The notes under the pieces are model-generated. The model was not told the origin of the DNA and searched no databases. It saw nothing but the letters and a program-made list of their open reading frames with translations. From the NCBI GenBank assembly GCA_002492525.1, contig DKZA01000025.1, positions 1 through 64,000 on the forward strand: DNA of 64,000 bases, given 5' to 3'. Both the position numbers and the translations under genes were made by a program. Position 1 is the first letter of the stretch. Every line of letters starts with the position of its first letter. This DNA is from Lachnospiraceae bacterium UBA7086 (GTDB taxonomy: Bacteria > Bacillota > Clostridia > Lachnospirales > Lachnospiraceae). Positions 17,701 to 26,618 of this stretch are shown here, in pieces.

Positions 17701-19482
17701 GTGGGAATAGAAAAGAAAAAGTTCAGACCGAAAAGCACACTGTGGCTGTTGGCGCTTTTTGTGGTAATGATTGTCATTCCCACCATGATTTTTCTGCATT
17801 ATATTATTCAGCAGAATATTCAGGAGATTAAGGCAGGGGTGGAAAAGTCAACGGGAGTCATCTCTGCGGAAGTCAATGATACACTGGATAAATATCTTGC
17901 GCAGCTGGATCGGAGCATACAGAGCGTTTACGGTAAAAATATGTTGAATATTATGAAAGACAGCAAATATTCTTACACGACCTTTGAAGAAATCCGAAAG
18001 CGTAACCAGATTGAAGAATATTTGAGCATTATGATGAACCAGTCGGAACATGTGGCGGGTATTTATGTGATGACGGAACGGGATAATCTGTTTTATTACT
18101 CAAACTATGCCCTCAATCCTGACGGCAAGGGACGCAGACAGGAATTGCTGGAGATGGCCGGCCGGGACAACAAGGATTTCTTTGTGACCGGGCTTCATCC
18201 TTCCTGGTTTGCGGCCGGGAAGGCGGTACCGCAGGTAATCTCGGTTTTCAAACCTGTTTATAATATGGGCGGAGAACGGCTGGCGGTAATCGTAATTGAT
18301 ATGGAGCAGGAAATGCTGCAGGAAGTTTTGGAACGGTATCGGGAGGAAGATTTCAGTAATATCCTGATTCTCAATGCGGACGGACAGATTATGGGGCGAT
18401 TGTATGAGGAAGACTATCCGGAAGAAATACAGGATGTTCTCTCCCTTTCCGAACCGGGGCAGAGCTATGGAATGATAAACGGACAAAAAGCCCTGATATC
18501 CATAGACGAGACCCCAAACGCCGGTTGGAAAGTGGTTACCGTTGTCTATGAGAGCAGGATTCAGGAAAGAATCAGGACGTTTCTATGGCTGCGCAGGGCG
18601 GTGTTTTTCTGTATTCTGTTGTGGTTCGTCTCTTTTGTGATTATTGGCGTGAAGCTGATTTATGTACCTTTGCGAAAGTTGTATGAGGCCATGGAACGGG
18701 TAAAACAGGGAAATATGGAGGCCTATATTGCTGACGGAAGAAAAGATGAATTTGGGTATCTGATTCAGGAATATAACCGGATGCTGAAACAGATTAATGA
18801 ACTGATTTATGGACAGTATGTACTGGAACTGAAGAATAAAGAGATTAAATATAAGGAATTAAAAGGAAGGATCAATCCCCATTTTATTATCAATACCATG
18901 CAGTTGATCAGCAGTGTGGCGGTATTAAATAATGACACGGAGACGGAGGAATTGATCCGGGATTTCAGCGGTATGCTCCGTTATACCTTATATGAAAAAG
19001 ACAGACAGGTGCCGCTCGCAAAAGAAATGCAGCATATGATGCAGTTTGTAAGATTGCGGGAGAAAAACAAAGATTATGCTGTGACGGTACAGACAGAGAT
19101 CCTGCAGGAATATCTGGATATACCGGTTATGAAACTGATGCTGCAGCCGATTGTAGAGAACTGCTATTTTCATGGTTTTACCGATAAGACGAAGGCGTAC
19201 CATATCCTCATCGAAGGAGAATGTAAAGAGGAGAAATTATTTCTTTCCGTGACAGACAACGGCTGTGGGATACCACAGGAGACGCTTGGTCAGATCAAAG
19301 GCAGGCTGTCCGCCATTTGTATCAATGCCGAATATATGGAAAAAGAAACGGACAGCATAGCATTAGACAATATTATGGGACGCCTGTGGACTATCTATGG
19401 GGAAGAAGCCGGTATGGATATCGAAAGCAGTCCGGATGCCGGTACCAGGGTGGTGCTGTGGCTGCCTGTAAAAGGAGTGTGA
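17701..19482 (+). CDS. Sensor histidine kinase, YesM/LytS type
   Basis: 593 residues, GTG start with AGGCAGGTGA just upstream. A first membrane helix (about residues 13-35) and a second near residue 300 enclose an extracellular Cache-like sensor domain. A HAMP region follows (YVPLRKLYEAMERVKQGN), then the His_kinase box with the phospho-accepting His in RINPHFIINTMQL (nt 18868-18906), N box PIVENCYFHGF, G1 box DNGCGIP and final GTRVVLWLPV. It lies 24 nt after the GH2 gene and 17 nt before its cognate regulator; such pairs sense glycan fragments or binding-protein state and switch on the adjacent importer. Confidence 0.93.
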   Translation: MGIEKKKFRPKSTLWLLALFVVMIVIPTMIFLHYIIQQNIQEIKAGVEKSTGVISAEVNDTLDKYLAQLDRSIQSVYGKNMLNIMKDSKYSYTTFEEIRKRNQIEEYLSIMMNQSEHVAGIYVMTERDNLFYYSNYALNPDGKGRRQELLEMAGRDNKDFFVTGLHPSWFAAGKAVPQVISVFKPVYNMGGERLAVIVIDMEQEMLQEVLERYREEDFSNILILNADGQIMGRLYEEDYPEEIQDVLSLSEPGQSYGMINGQKALISIDETPNAGWKVVTVVYESRIQERIRTFLWLRRAVFFCILLWFVSFVIIGVKLIYVPLRKLYEAMERVKQGNMEAYIADGRKDEFGYLIQEYNRMLKQINELIYGQYVLELKNKEIKYKELKGRINPHFIINTMQLISSVAVLNNDTETEELIRDFSGMLRYTLYEKDRQVPLAKEMQHMMQFVRLREKNKDYAVTVQTEILQEYLDIPVMKLMLQPIVENCYFHGFTDKTKAYHILIEGECKEEKLFLSVTDNGCGIPQETLGQIKGRLSAICINAEYMEKETDSIALDNIMGRLWTIYGEEAGMDIESSPDAGTRVVLWLPVKGV

Positions 19483-19499
19483 CTAAGAAGGAGAAAGGT

Positions 19500-20723
19500 A
19501 TGGAAGGGTATGGAGGGCATGACATCCGGTATCGGATTGCGATTGTAGACGATGAATATCTGGTGCGTAAGAGTCTGCGCAAAATGTTGGAAGAGATGGA
19601 TCTGCCGTTATTATGTATCGGAGATTATTCCGACGGCGTGGAATTGACGGAGGCGATGGAAGCAGGCACCAAAGCGGAACTTGTACTGACGGATGCGGTC
19701 ATGCCTCATATGGACGGGGTAGCGTTGACCAGATGGTTACAGGAGAAGCGGCCGGGTGTGAAAGTGATTTTTTTCAGCGGGCACTCAGAATATGATCTGC
19801 TGCGGGAGGCGCTGAAATATAATGCCTTTGATTATATTTTAAAACCTGTGGACAGAAAGAATCTGTATGCGGTATTACACAAAGCCATCGATGTACTGGA
19901 AGAAGAGGAAAGACAGAAAAAGAAAGATATCCGGCAGTTCCTTACGGCGAATGAATTGTTGATTGCCGGCTATATGAAAGGCGGGATTCCCTGGCATGAG
20001 TCACTGGATATGGGAGACCGGCCTTATTGTCTTGTGCATGTGCGCTGGGATAAGGAGGCGCTGGCTGAGCCGGAAAAGAATCAACTGCAAAAGGCAGGTA
20101 AGAATCTGTTGGGACAGGTTGGTTTCGTCAGTGTATTGGAAGACAGAAACGGAAAGAAGGAAGGATTTGTCTTTCTGGTGTTTGGTACTGACAATGAGAT
20201 TTGGCGCAAAAGACTCAAAGAAGTGGTGCATCAGGTGGAGGAGAAAGGCTCCTTCCTTTGCCGGGAATCAGAAAACAGTATTTTAGTAGGTGTCAGTGGT
20301 ATATTTACAGAGACAGAGAAGCTGCCGATTGCTTATGAGCAGACGATTCAGACAATGAAAAAGGAAGAGACGATTTACCGGGAATCATCGCAGAATCAGA
20401 TGCTGTCGGAGGTGCTGTCCTATATCAGGCAGAATTATCGGGAAACAGTGACTTTGCAGGATATATCAGAAAAATATAATTATAATTATGCTTATCTATC
20501 CAGAGTATTCAAACAGGAAACCGGCAAACCGTTTATTCAGTATCTGACAATGGTGCGTATTGAGAAAGCCAAGGAACTGCTTCGCGGGGATTCTTCCTTA
20601 CGGATTGCTGACATTTGTGATCAGGTGGGCTTTCTGGATCAGAATTATTTCAGCAGAATTTTTAAAAAGACAGTGGGCATGACACCCCAGGGTTATCGGC
20701 TGCATGAGCGGGGAAGGGATTAG
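19500..20723 (+). CDS. Response regulator, YesN type (receiver plus AraC DNA-binding domain)
   Basis: 407 residues from ATG 19500 (GAAGGAGAAAGG upstream; a longer in-frame ORF from 19317 overlaps the kinase and has no ribosome site). Receiver domain: IVDDEYLVRKSL, phospho-acceptor Asp65 in LTDAVMPHMDG, and the Lys in YILKPVD. A middle region of about 150 residues links to two AraC helix-turn-helix motifs (VTLQDISEKYNYNYAYLSRVF and RIADICDQVGFLDQNYFSRIF, the first and second recognition units). It probably activates the ABC/GH2 operon from the promoter at 12111-12140. Confidence 0.93.
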   Translation: MEGYGGHDIRYRIAIVDDEYLVRKSLRKMLEEMDLPLLCIGDYSDGVELTEAMEAGTKAELVLTDAVMPHMDGVALTRWLQEKRPGVKVIFFSGHSEYDLLREALKYNAFDYILKPVDRKNLYAVLHKAIDVLEEEERQKKKDIRQFLTANELLIAGYMKGGIPWHESLDMGDRPYCLVHVRWDKEALAEPEKNQLQKAGKNLLGQVGFVSVLEDRNGKKEGFVFLVFGTDNEIWRKRLKEVVHQVEEKGSFLCRESENSILVGVSGIFTETEKLPIAYEQTIQTMKKEETIYRESSQNQMLSEVLSYIRQNYRETVTLQDISEKYNYNYAYLSRVFKQETGKPFIQYLTMVRIEKAKELLRGDSSLRIADICDQVGFLDQNYFSRIFKKTVGMTPQGYRLHERGRD

Positions 20724-20731
20724 AAAGCAGG

Positions 20732-20926
20732 CCCCATGAAGCGAATTTCCTAAAGTTGGATTGTTCCAGATTAAAAACGGTTTTTGGATGGAAACCGGTA
20801 TGGAATGTGGAGCAGGCCATGGAAAAGATTGTGGAGTGGACCCTCGCTTACAGGAACAAAGAAGATATGTATGGGATTATGTGCAGGCAGATTGGGGAGT
20901 TTGTGGCGGAAAATATGAGAAAGTAA
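20732..20926 (+). pseudogene. rfbG: C-terminal relic of a CDP-glucose 4,6-dehydratase gene
   Basis: The frame reads PHEANFLKLDCSRLKTVFGW, then KPVWNVEQAMEKIVEWTLAY and a short end before TAA at 20924-20926. This is the characteristic C terminus of RfbG-type CDP-glucose 4,6-dehydratases. Only about 64 of roughly 360 residues remain and there is no start, so it is a leftover of a 3,6-dideoxysugar pathway gene at the edge of the present glycan cluster. Confidence 0.7.
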
Positions 20927-20955
20927 TATATGCCGGGTAAGATTTTCAATATTTC

Positions 20956-20984
20956 TTGTAAAATGATAATAGAACAGCTATAAT
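20956..20984 (+). promoter_or_regulatory. Promoter of the surface-glycan operon
   Basis: TTGTAA (20956-20961), 17-nt spacer, perfect TATAAT (20979-20984). The predicted transcript starts near 20991, leaving a leader of about 150 nt before the first gene at 21140. Confidence 0.65.
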
Positions 20985-21060
20985 AATGCATGTCAGAAAA
21001 AAGAAATACTGTGGGTATTATTGTGCATTATAAGAGTCTGTTGTGTTTATGACATCAAAG

Positions 21061-21090
21061 CACTCTTGGAATACCAGGAGTGTTTTTGTG
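21061..21090 (+). terminator. Terminator-like hairpin inside the leader of the glycan operon
   Basis: CACTCTTGG (21061-21069) pairs with CCAGGAGTG (21074-21082) across AATA, one G-T wobble, followed by TTTTTGTG. Upstream, AAGAGT at 21032-21037 could pair with the ACTCTT of the stem and compete with it. ATGTCA (20990-20995) and TGACAT (21050-21055) could close a larger leader fold. Placement between the promoter and first gene suggests attenuation or a target for antitermination. Confidence 0.55.
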
Positions 21091-21139
21091 ATTAATGGGA
21101 ATCATAAAATATCTGGAAAGATCAGGGAGGCACAAGCAA

Positions 21140-21886
21140 ATGAAATTTACCTATAAGGCATATCGGGAACTGATTGCCCTATTGCAGGAATATGGTTATA
21201 CTATCTGTGATTATCATAATTATGCGCAGGCGGATAAAAGTGTGATTCTGCGGCATGATATTGACCTAGAAATAGAAAAAGCGGTTAAAATGGCGGAGAT
21301 TGAACATGACATTGGTGTCAGCTCCACATATTTTGTATTGGTCAGCAGTAATTTCTTTAATGTTTTTTCTAAAAGGAATCAGGCATATCTTAAGGAAATC
21401 TGCGATATGGGCCATGCAGTGGGACTGCATTTTGATGAGGTGAAATACGATGCCGGAAAGACGGATCTGGTGCAGGCCATGGAGCAGGAGGCGGCTTTGT
21501 TAGAGCAGTGTCTGGGTCACGAAGTGAGAAGTCTCTCCATGCACAGACCTTCTCAGACCACGTTGGAAGCGGATTATAAGGTGGCAGGGGGAAGAATTGT
21601 GAATAGTTATGGAACAGAGTTTTTCCACAGGCATAAATATGTTTCGGATTCCAGAAGGCATTGGCGGGAAGATGTGATAGGTATTATTAAAAGCGGAGAA
21701 TATGACAGGCTGCATGTGCTGACTCATCCCTTCTGGTATGATGAAGAGGAACAGAGCGCATCGGCGGGATTCAAGAGGTTTTGTGTCAGCAGAGCGGTAC
21801 AATGTTACGATGATCTGAACGATAATGTTCGTGATCTTCAGGAATTTATGAGGAAAGACGATTTATGGCAGACATTAGACAAATAG
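21140..21886 (+). CDS. Polysaccharide deacetylase-like protein
   Basis: 248 residues from ATG 21140 behind GGGAGG; an upstream in-frame start overlaps the leader hairpin. ILRHDIDLEIEKA carries the His-Asp-x-Asp of the first NodB motif of carbohydrate esterase family 4-like proteins, and GHAVGLHFDEVKYD and LSMHRPS supply the further His motifs. No signal peptide, so it would act on cytoplasmic or lipid-linked sugars. It overlaps the next gene by 22 nt, implying translational coupling with the acyltransferase: deacetylation then re-acylation of an amino sugar is a plausible pairing (inference). Confidence 0.75.
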   Translation: MKFTYKAYRELIALLQEYGYTICDYHNYAQADKSVILRHDIDLEIEKAVKMAEIEHDIGVSSTYFVLVSSNFFNVFSKRNQAYLKEICDMGHAVGLHFDEVKYDAGKTDLVQAMEQEAALLEQCLGHEVRSLSMHRPSQTTLEADYKVAGGRIVNSYGTEFFHRHKYVSDSRRHWREDVIGIIKSGEYDRLHVLTHPFWYDEEEQSASAGFKRFCVSRAVQCYDDLNDNVRDLQEFMRKDDLWQTLDK

Positions 21887-22758
21887 CAGATTTTTTGACG
21901 GAAGAAAAAGAGGAACATCGATTGCAGATTACTGCGCCTGTGATAATAGATGGCTTTTCTTCCCTGGATGCTTATCGTATAGGAACAATGACCTGGATTA
22001 AGTCTGCAAAACGATGGCATGACGGACTGCCGGAGATTGCGCTGGCCATCGTGCAGGAAGGGGTAGAGCTTCCGATTCCGAATCAGATTATATGTAAGAA
22101 TTCCAAGAGAGCTTTCTTTTCTATCATTGAGCATTTTTTCGCTGTACCGGTGGAGGATGAGGAACCGATAGGGCATAACACGGTAATTGGAGAGCATGTA
22201 AAGCTGGGAAAAAACGTAAGGATTGGACACAACTGTTCTATTACAGGGGATGTTGTTATTGGTGACGATACGGTAATCTCCGATAATGTAGTGATTAAGA
22301 ATCGTGTACGGATTGGTAAACGGTGTACCATACAGGCTCTTACCATGATCGGAGAAGACGGATTTGGTTCTTATGAGGAAGACGGTCATTCGGTTATGAT
22401 AAAGCACTATGGCGGGGTGTGGATTGGCGATGATGTATTTATCAGCAGTCATGTGGATATTGAGCGGGGAACCATAGAAGATACTTATATTGGAAATGGC
22501 GTTAAAATAGGGCCTTGTACATTGATAGCGCATAATAATAGAATTGGAGAAAATGTCAATTTGATCTGCTGTCATCTTTATGGGAGTGTTTCGGTGGAAG
22601 ACAACGCACTTGTGGTGGGCAGTATTATAAAAAACCAATGTACTGTAGGCCGAAATTCCCTGATCGGAATCGGTTCGGCCGTACTTCATGATATTGAATC
22701 CGGTAAGGTGGCGGCAGGCATACCGGCGCGTGTTATCCGGGATAATGAGGAGAATTAG
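21865..22758 (+). CDS. Left-handed beta-helix acyltransferase, LpxD-like
   Basis: 297 residues. After an N-terminal domain of about 95 residues comes a run of hexapeptide repeats ([LIV]-G-x4): IGHNTVIGEHVKLG, VRIGHNCSITGDVVIGDDT and onward to LIGIGSAVLHDIESGKVAAG, ending GIPARVIRDN. The fold is that of sugar N- or O-acyltransferases using acyl-CoA or acyl-ACP; the N-terminal domain plus repeats is arranged as in LpxD. Lipid A is not expected in a Gram-positive, so the acceptor is probably a sugar of the surface glycan. Overlaps the deacetylase gene by 22 nt. Confidence 0.82.
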   Translation: MADIRQIADFLTEEKEEHRLQITAPVIIDGFSSLDAYRIGTMTWIKSAKRWHDGLPEIALAIVQEGVELPIPNQIICKNSKRAFFSIIEHFFAVPVEDEEPIGHNTVIGEHVKLGKNVRIGHNCSITGDVVIGDDTVISDNVVIKNRVRIGKRCTIQALTMIGEDGFGSYEEDGHSVMIKHYGGVWIGDDVFISSHVDIERGTIEDTYIGNGVKIGPCTLIAHNNRIGENVNLICCHLYGSVSVEDNALVVGSIIKNQCTVGRNSLIGIGSAVLHDIESGKVAAGIPARVIRDNEEN

Positions 22759-22784
22759 TATACCAAAGGCAGAGGGAGGTAAAC

Positions 22785-23465
22785 ATGTACCGGGTAGAGA
22801 ATAAATATAATTGCAGTGAGACAGAAATGTATATCCTGCAGCAGAGAGTAGAGACGGTGCTTCGTCCGGACAGCAATGAAAGTGATCCGGAAGGTTACAG
22901 CGTGATGAGTCTTTATTTTGATGATTTGAAAGACAGCTGTTTACAGGAGACTGTGGATGGGGTTAATCTGCGGGACAAGTATCGTATCAGGATATATAAT
23001 GATTCTCTGGATGTGATTAAGCTGGAAGTGAAATCTAAGAAAGACAGCAGGATTTTGAAGCGTTCCAAATCCATTACAAAGGAACAGATGGAGAGGCTGA
23101 TGCGGGGAGAATGTATTGAGGATACGGCCTCCACGGAAGATCCGGCAACGCTCTTTAACATAGCGATTAAGACTGGGGGATTACGGCCCAGAGTTGTGGT
23201 GGCATATGAGAGGAAGGCTTATATATTCGGGCCAGGCAATGTGAGAATTACATTTGACAGAAACGTGCGGGCCAGCGATCGGGTAGAGGATTTCGGAAAA
23301 TCAAATATCAGCTATGATTTTTTGCAGGAGTGTGATAAAGTATTAGAAGTGAAGTATGATGAATTCATACCGGATTTTCTGGTACAGCTTCTGGAACTGG
23401 GCAATATGCAGCAGACTGCATACTCCAAATATCAGTTGTGCAGAGAAGCGTATACAATAAGCTAA
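22785..23465 (+). CDS. VTC-domain protein (polyphosphate polymerase-like)
   Basis: 226 residues, GGGAGG before the ATG. The VTC fold is indicated by RVENKYNCSETEM, YSVMSLYFDD, basic LRDKYRIRIYND, the KLEVKSK strand, and the C-terminal EVKYDEFIPDF with KYQLC; these place the Arg/Lys and Glu residues of a triphosphate tunnel enzyme. The soluble protein lies 19 nt before a DUF4956 membrane protein, a frequent pairing that also includes a CotH protein (here at 27600). The real reaction of these bacterial sets is not established; polyphosphate synthesis is known only for eukaryotic VTC. Confidence 0.88.
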   Translation: MYRVENKYNCSETEMYILQQRVETVLRPDSNESDPEGYSVMSLYFDDLKDSCLQETVDGVNLRDKYRIRIYNDSLDVIKLEVKSKKDSRILKRSKSITKEQMERLMRGECIEDTASTEDPATLFNIAIKTGGLRPRVVVAYERKAYIFGPGNVRITFDRNVRASDRVEDFGKSNISYDFLQECDKVLEVKYDEFIPDFLVQLLELGNMQQTAYSKYQLCREAYTIS

Positions 23466-23484
23466 AGTGTAAAGGAGAACGATC

Positions 23485-24165
23485 ATGTCAATCAAAGATG
23501 TTATTAAAAGTAGTGTGTATGAGAGCCTGGGCGGCGGAACCAATCTGTCTGTCACAAATATTTTGTTGCTCATAGTGCTTGCCTGTGTGGTAGGCGTTTA
23601 TATCTTTATGGTGTACAAGCTGAGCAGCAAGTCGGCTTTTTATTCTAAGGATTTGAATGTGACCATAGCAGGTATGCCGCTGATCGTGGCAGCAATCATG
23701 ATAGCGATGCAGTCAAATCTGTTGGTATCTCTTGGTATGGTGGGTGCATTGTCCATTGTCAGATTCCGTAATGCGGTGAAGAATCCGATAGATCTTCTGT
23801 ATCTGTTCTGGTCGATCAGTGCAGGTATCATTGTAGGGGTGGGGCTTTATATACTGGCCTTTGTGCTGTGTATTGTGATGACCATTCTGCTTTTGGCATT
23901 AGATATGGTACCCAATGCGAAAGCGCCGGATCTGCTGGTGCTCAGGGCAGATGCCAAGAAGGTGGATTATGCACAGGTTGAGGGGATTTTAAAGGAGACC
24001 TGTAAGTACCATAAGGAGAAATCCAGAAGCATCAAGAACGGCGAGACGGAGATGATTATTGAGATCAGAACGTCGAAGAAGGAAGAACTGCTTGAAAAGG
24101 TTACAGGGATTGCCTGTATGACACAGGTAAACTGCATTTCTCATGACGGAGAGTGCCGGGTATAA
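23485..24165 (+). CDS. DUF4956 family membrane protein
   Basis: 226 residues with four likely membrane helices (about residues 23-48, 56-78, 83-100 region and 112-140), including GMPLIVAAIMIAMQSNLLVS and GMVGALSIVRFRNAVKNP, the characteristic DUF4956 signature. The cytoplasmic C-terminal 85 residues form an alpha/beta domain. It is partner of the VTC protein immediately upstream; AAAGGAGAACG precedes the ATG. Confidence 0.85.
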   Translation: MSIKDVIKSSVYESLGGGTNLSVTNILLLIVLACVVGVYIFMVYKLSSKSAFYSKDLNVTIAGMPLIVAAIMIAMQSNLLVSLGMVGALSIVRFRNAVKNPIDLLYLFWSISAGIIVGVGLYILAFVLCIVMTILLLALDMVPNAKAPDLLVLRADAKKVDYAQVEGILKETCKYHKEKSRSIKNGETEMIIEIRTSKKEELLEKVTGIACMTQVNCISHDGECRV

Positions 24166-24200
24166 GAAGTATTAAAAAAGCATAGGAAAGGTATGGCGGA

Positions 24201-26150
24201 ATGTTACTTGCGATAGCAGGGATATATGGTAATATTCATCTTTACAAAAAAAGAAAGAACATAAAAAGTACGGGCCTCAGTTCATATATTGAGGCCTGTT
24301 GTGCGTGGATGCTCTATTTGTTTGCAGTGACAGAAATACTGTCCATCTGGCATGCAGTGAGGTTTCGTTCCCTGTTTGCCGTATGGGGCCTGTTAGACGG
24401 GCTGTTGTTTATCATGCTGGTGCTGCAATGGAGAAAGTATTTTAGACGGTCGGGCGTACTGTGCAGGATTTGTAAGAAAGGTTGGTGTTTTTTAAAGGAA
24501 TCACCCTATTATGGGATTTTATTGGTGATTGGTATGGCAGTGGTATGTCTGGCGCTTCTGACAACGCCTAACAACTGGGATTCCATGACTTATCATCTGC
24601 CGCGTATTGTGTACTGGGCGCAGAATCGTTCTGTGGAGCATTATGCCACCAACAGTATCCGGCAGATTTCCAGTCCGGTTCTGGCGGAATTTATTAATCT
24701 TCATGTGTATATTCTGTGCAGGGGGCAGGATCTTTTGTTTAATCTGTTACAGGCAGTCTCTTATCTGACCTGTGCTGTCATGACGGGGGCCATTGCAGGG
24801 AGGCTTGGATGTGACAGGAGATTCCGGTTTCTGGCCATGCTCTTATATATGTCCATGCCCATTGCCTATGCGGAGGCACTGACCACACAGGTGGATAATT
24901 TTGCCACAATATGGCTGCTGTTTTTTGTTTACTTGCTGTTAGATCTGGCGGAGCAGAGTGGAATGACAGCGTTTGATTCGGCTACAGCGGGTAAGGTGTG
25001 TGTTATGGGGTTTTGTGTTGCGTGGGGGTATCTGGCGAAACCTTCCGTGTGTTTTGGCATGGTGCTTTTTGCGTTCTGGCTTTTGCTTCTCTGTCTTCTA
25101 AGAAAGGACAGGCTGTGGAATCTGGTACGGCTTGCGGGCTGTGCACTGCCTTGTGTGGTATTGCCTATCCTGCCGGAATTTTTGCGTAATTTTAAGACAT
25201 TTCATGCCTATGCAAGTTCGGGTACGGGGGCGCGTCAGCTGGTGGGGACGTTACAGCCGTCTTATCTGTTTATTAATTTTTTGAAAAACTTTACGTTCAA
25301 TATGCCCACGGCTCTTTGGAAAGACAGTGATGAGGTCTTTATCCGGATTGCCAGGAGAACTGCCAAAATTTTGCAGGTAGAATTAAATGCGCCATCCATA
25401 GCGGAGGATGGATTGGAGTACAGCATGCACAGTCCAAGTACCTATGGCTGTGATACGGCAGTCAATCCTCTTGTGCTTTGGCTGTTTGTTTTCTGTAGTG
25501 TGTGGGCTGTTTTGCAGATTAGAAAGACGGACTGGAAATCCCTGCAAAGCGGATATCTGCTTACCAGTGTGGTATCCTTTTGTGTGTTCTGCACGGTGCT
25601 TCGCTGGGAACCTTTTGTCAGCAGATACATGGTGTCCTATCTGGCGCTTCTGTGCCCGATGATTGTCTCACAGATTCAGCTGCGGACACAGACAGAAGAC
25701 AGGAGGACGTTTCGGTGTGCTCTGTTTGGGACAATAGCATTTCTTGGTGTTATGGGAGCAGTCAGTGTGACGTATTTTCATTATGGAATCTGGGCTTATC
25801 AGGGAGCGAATAACAGGCCTTACGGTTATTTTGCTTCCAGAAGGGATCTGGCATCCTATTATGCCGCGTTGACGGATGAGATTAAGTCGAAACAGTATCA
25901 GTCGGTGGGAGTGCATCTGATGAAAGCGGATGATTATGAATATCCGTTATGGAGGATGCTTGACGGATGCAGAATAGAGCATATTTATGTGGAAAATGAA
26001 TCGGCGGTGTATGCGGACTCAGAGTTTACGCCGGATTGTATTGTGTGGTTTGGAGTTTTGCCGGAAGATATTACCATAAACGGCAGAGAATATCAGGAGG
26101 TTACGGATTTCGGAGAGGAGTATTATCTGTTGGAGTATTCGGGCAGATAA
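24201..26150 (+). CDS. Multi-spanning membrane glycosyltransferase, GT39-like
   Basis: 649 residues with 11-13 predicted membrane helices. The first luminal (outer) loop carries NNWDSMTYHLPRIVYWAQN, the acidic loop typical of GT-C enzymes that use polyprenyl-phosphate sugars, and VEHYATNSIRQ. A soluble-like tail of about 100 residues follows the last helix. Transfers a sugar outside the membrane by family analogy; donor and acceptor unknown. Ends 51 nt from the convergent XRE gene. Confidence 0.75.
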   Translation: MLLAIAGIYGNIHLYKKRKNIKSTGLSSYIEACCAWMLYLFAVTEILSIWHAVRFRSLFAVWGLLDGLLFIMLVLQWRKYFRRSGVLCRICKKGWCFLKESPYYGILLVIGMAVVCLALLTTPNNWDSMTYHLPRIVYWAQNRSVEHYATNSIRQISSPVLAEFINLHVYILCRGQDLLFNLLQAVSYLTCAVMTGAIAGRLGCDRRFRFLAMLLYMSMPIAYAEALTTQVDNFATIWLLFFVYLLLDLAEQSGMTAFDSATAGKVCVMGFCVAWGYLAKPSVCFGMVLFAFWLLLLCLLRKDRLWNLVRLAGCALPCVVLPILPEFLRNFKTFHAYASSGTGARQLVGTLQPSYLFINFLKNFTFNMPTALWKDSDEVFIRIARRTAKILQVELNAPSIAEDGLEYSMHSPSTYGCDTAVNPLVLWLFVFCSVWAVLQIRKTDWKSLQSGYLLTSVVSFCVFCTVLRWEPFVSRYMVSYLALLCPMIVSQIQLRTQTEDRRTFRCALFGTIAFLGVMGAVSVTYFHYGIWAYQGANNRPYGYFASRRDLASYYAALTDEIKSKQYQSVGVHLMKADDYEYPLWRMLDGCRIEHIYVENESAVYADSEFTPDCIVWFGVLPEDITINGREYQEVTDFGEEYYLLEYSGR

Positions 26151-26201
26151 GAAACTGATCGGACATGGTTGCGGTATACAGGTTTAGTTTCTGCTGTGTG
26201 T

Positions 26202-26546
26202 TCAGTCTGTATTCTTGAGGAACTTGATATATTTGAGCAGATCACGCCGGTCTTTGGCATTAAAGGCCTGTAAATCGTATACCACGTCGTGCAGAGTGAC
26301 ATCTCCGAGATATTTGCTGCGCAGGTTGGTATTGCCCAGATAACCGGAGTCTGCGCCCAACAGATAATCTGTACTGACCTTATAGTATTGTGCCAGTCTG
26401 GTTACAACCCAGATGCGAATTTCACGATGACCGTTTTCATAGTTAGAGTAGGTCTGTTGTGATACGCCAAGATATTCGGCGATGGTCTTTTGCTTAATGT
26501 CATTATCTTCTCGTAAATCTCTGATAACCACACGTAATTCTTTCAT
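26202..26546 (-). CDS. XRE-family transcriptional regulator
   Basis: 114 residues. Helix-turn-helix at about residues 14-45 with KQKTIAEYLGVSQQTYSNYE, followed by the usual tail TRLAQYYKVSTDYLLG. The last 45 residues form a small helical region. It is the only DNA-binding regulator within the glycan cluster, divergently transcribed from the GT2 gene at 26807 with a 260-bp spacer rich in dyads, so autoregulation and control of the divergent genes is likely. Confidence 0.88.
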   Translation of the reverse strand: MKELRVVIRDLREDNDIKQKTIAEYLGVSQQTYSNYENGHREIRIWVVTRLAQYYKVSTDYLLGADSGYLGNTNLRSKYLGDVTLHDVVYDLQAFNAKDRRDLLKYIKFLKNTD

Positions 26547-26618
26547 CTTTGCTTCTATACTTTCTGCGTCGGCAGACTCCTTTCTTCTGTAGTTTCTGAT
26601 CTGACAATAAAAATGTTG

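Noticed and set aside
19317..19499. Longer start for the response regulator
   Set aside because: Would overlap 166 nt of the kinase gene without a ribosome site; the receiver domain begins only after the ATG at 19500.
21838..22689. Long minus-strand frame (283 residues) opposite the hexapeptide acyltransferase
   Set aside because: Mirror of the repetitive coding sequence; the plus-strand protein has clear hexapeptide repeats.
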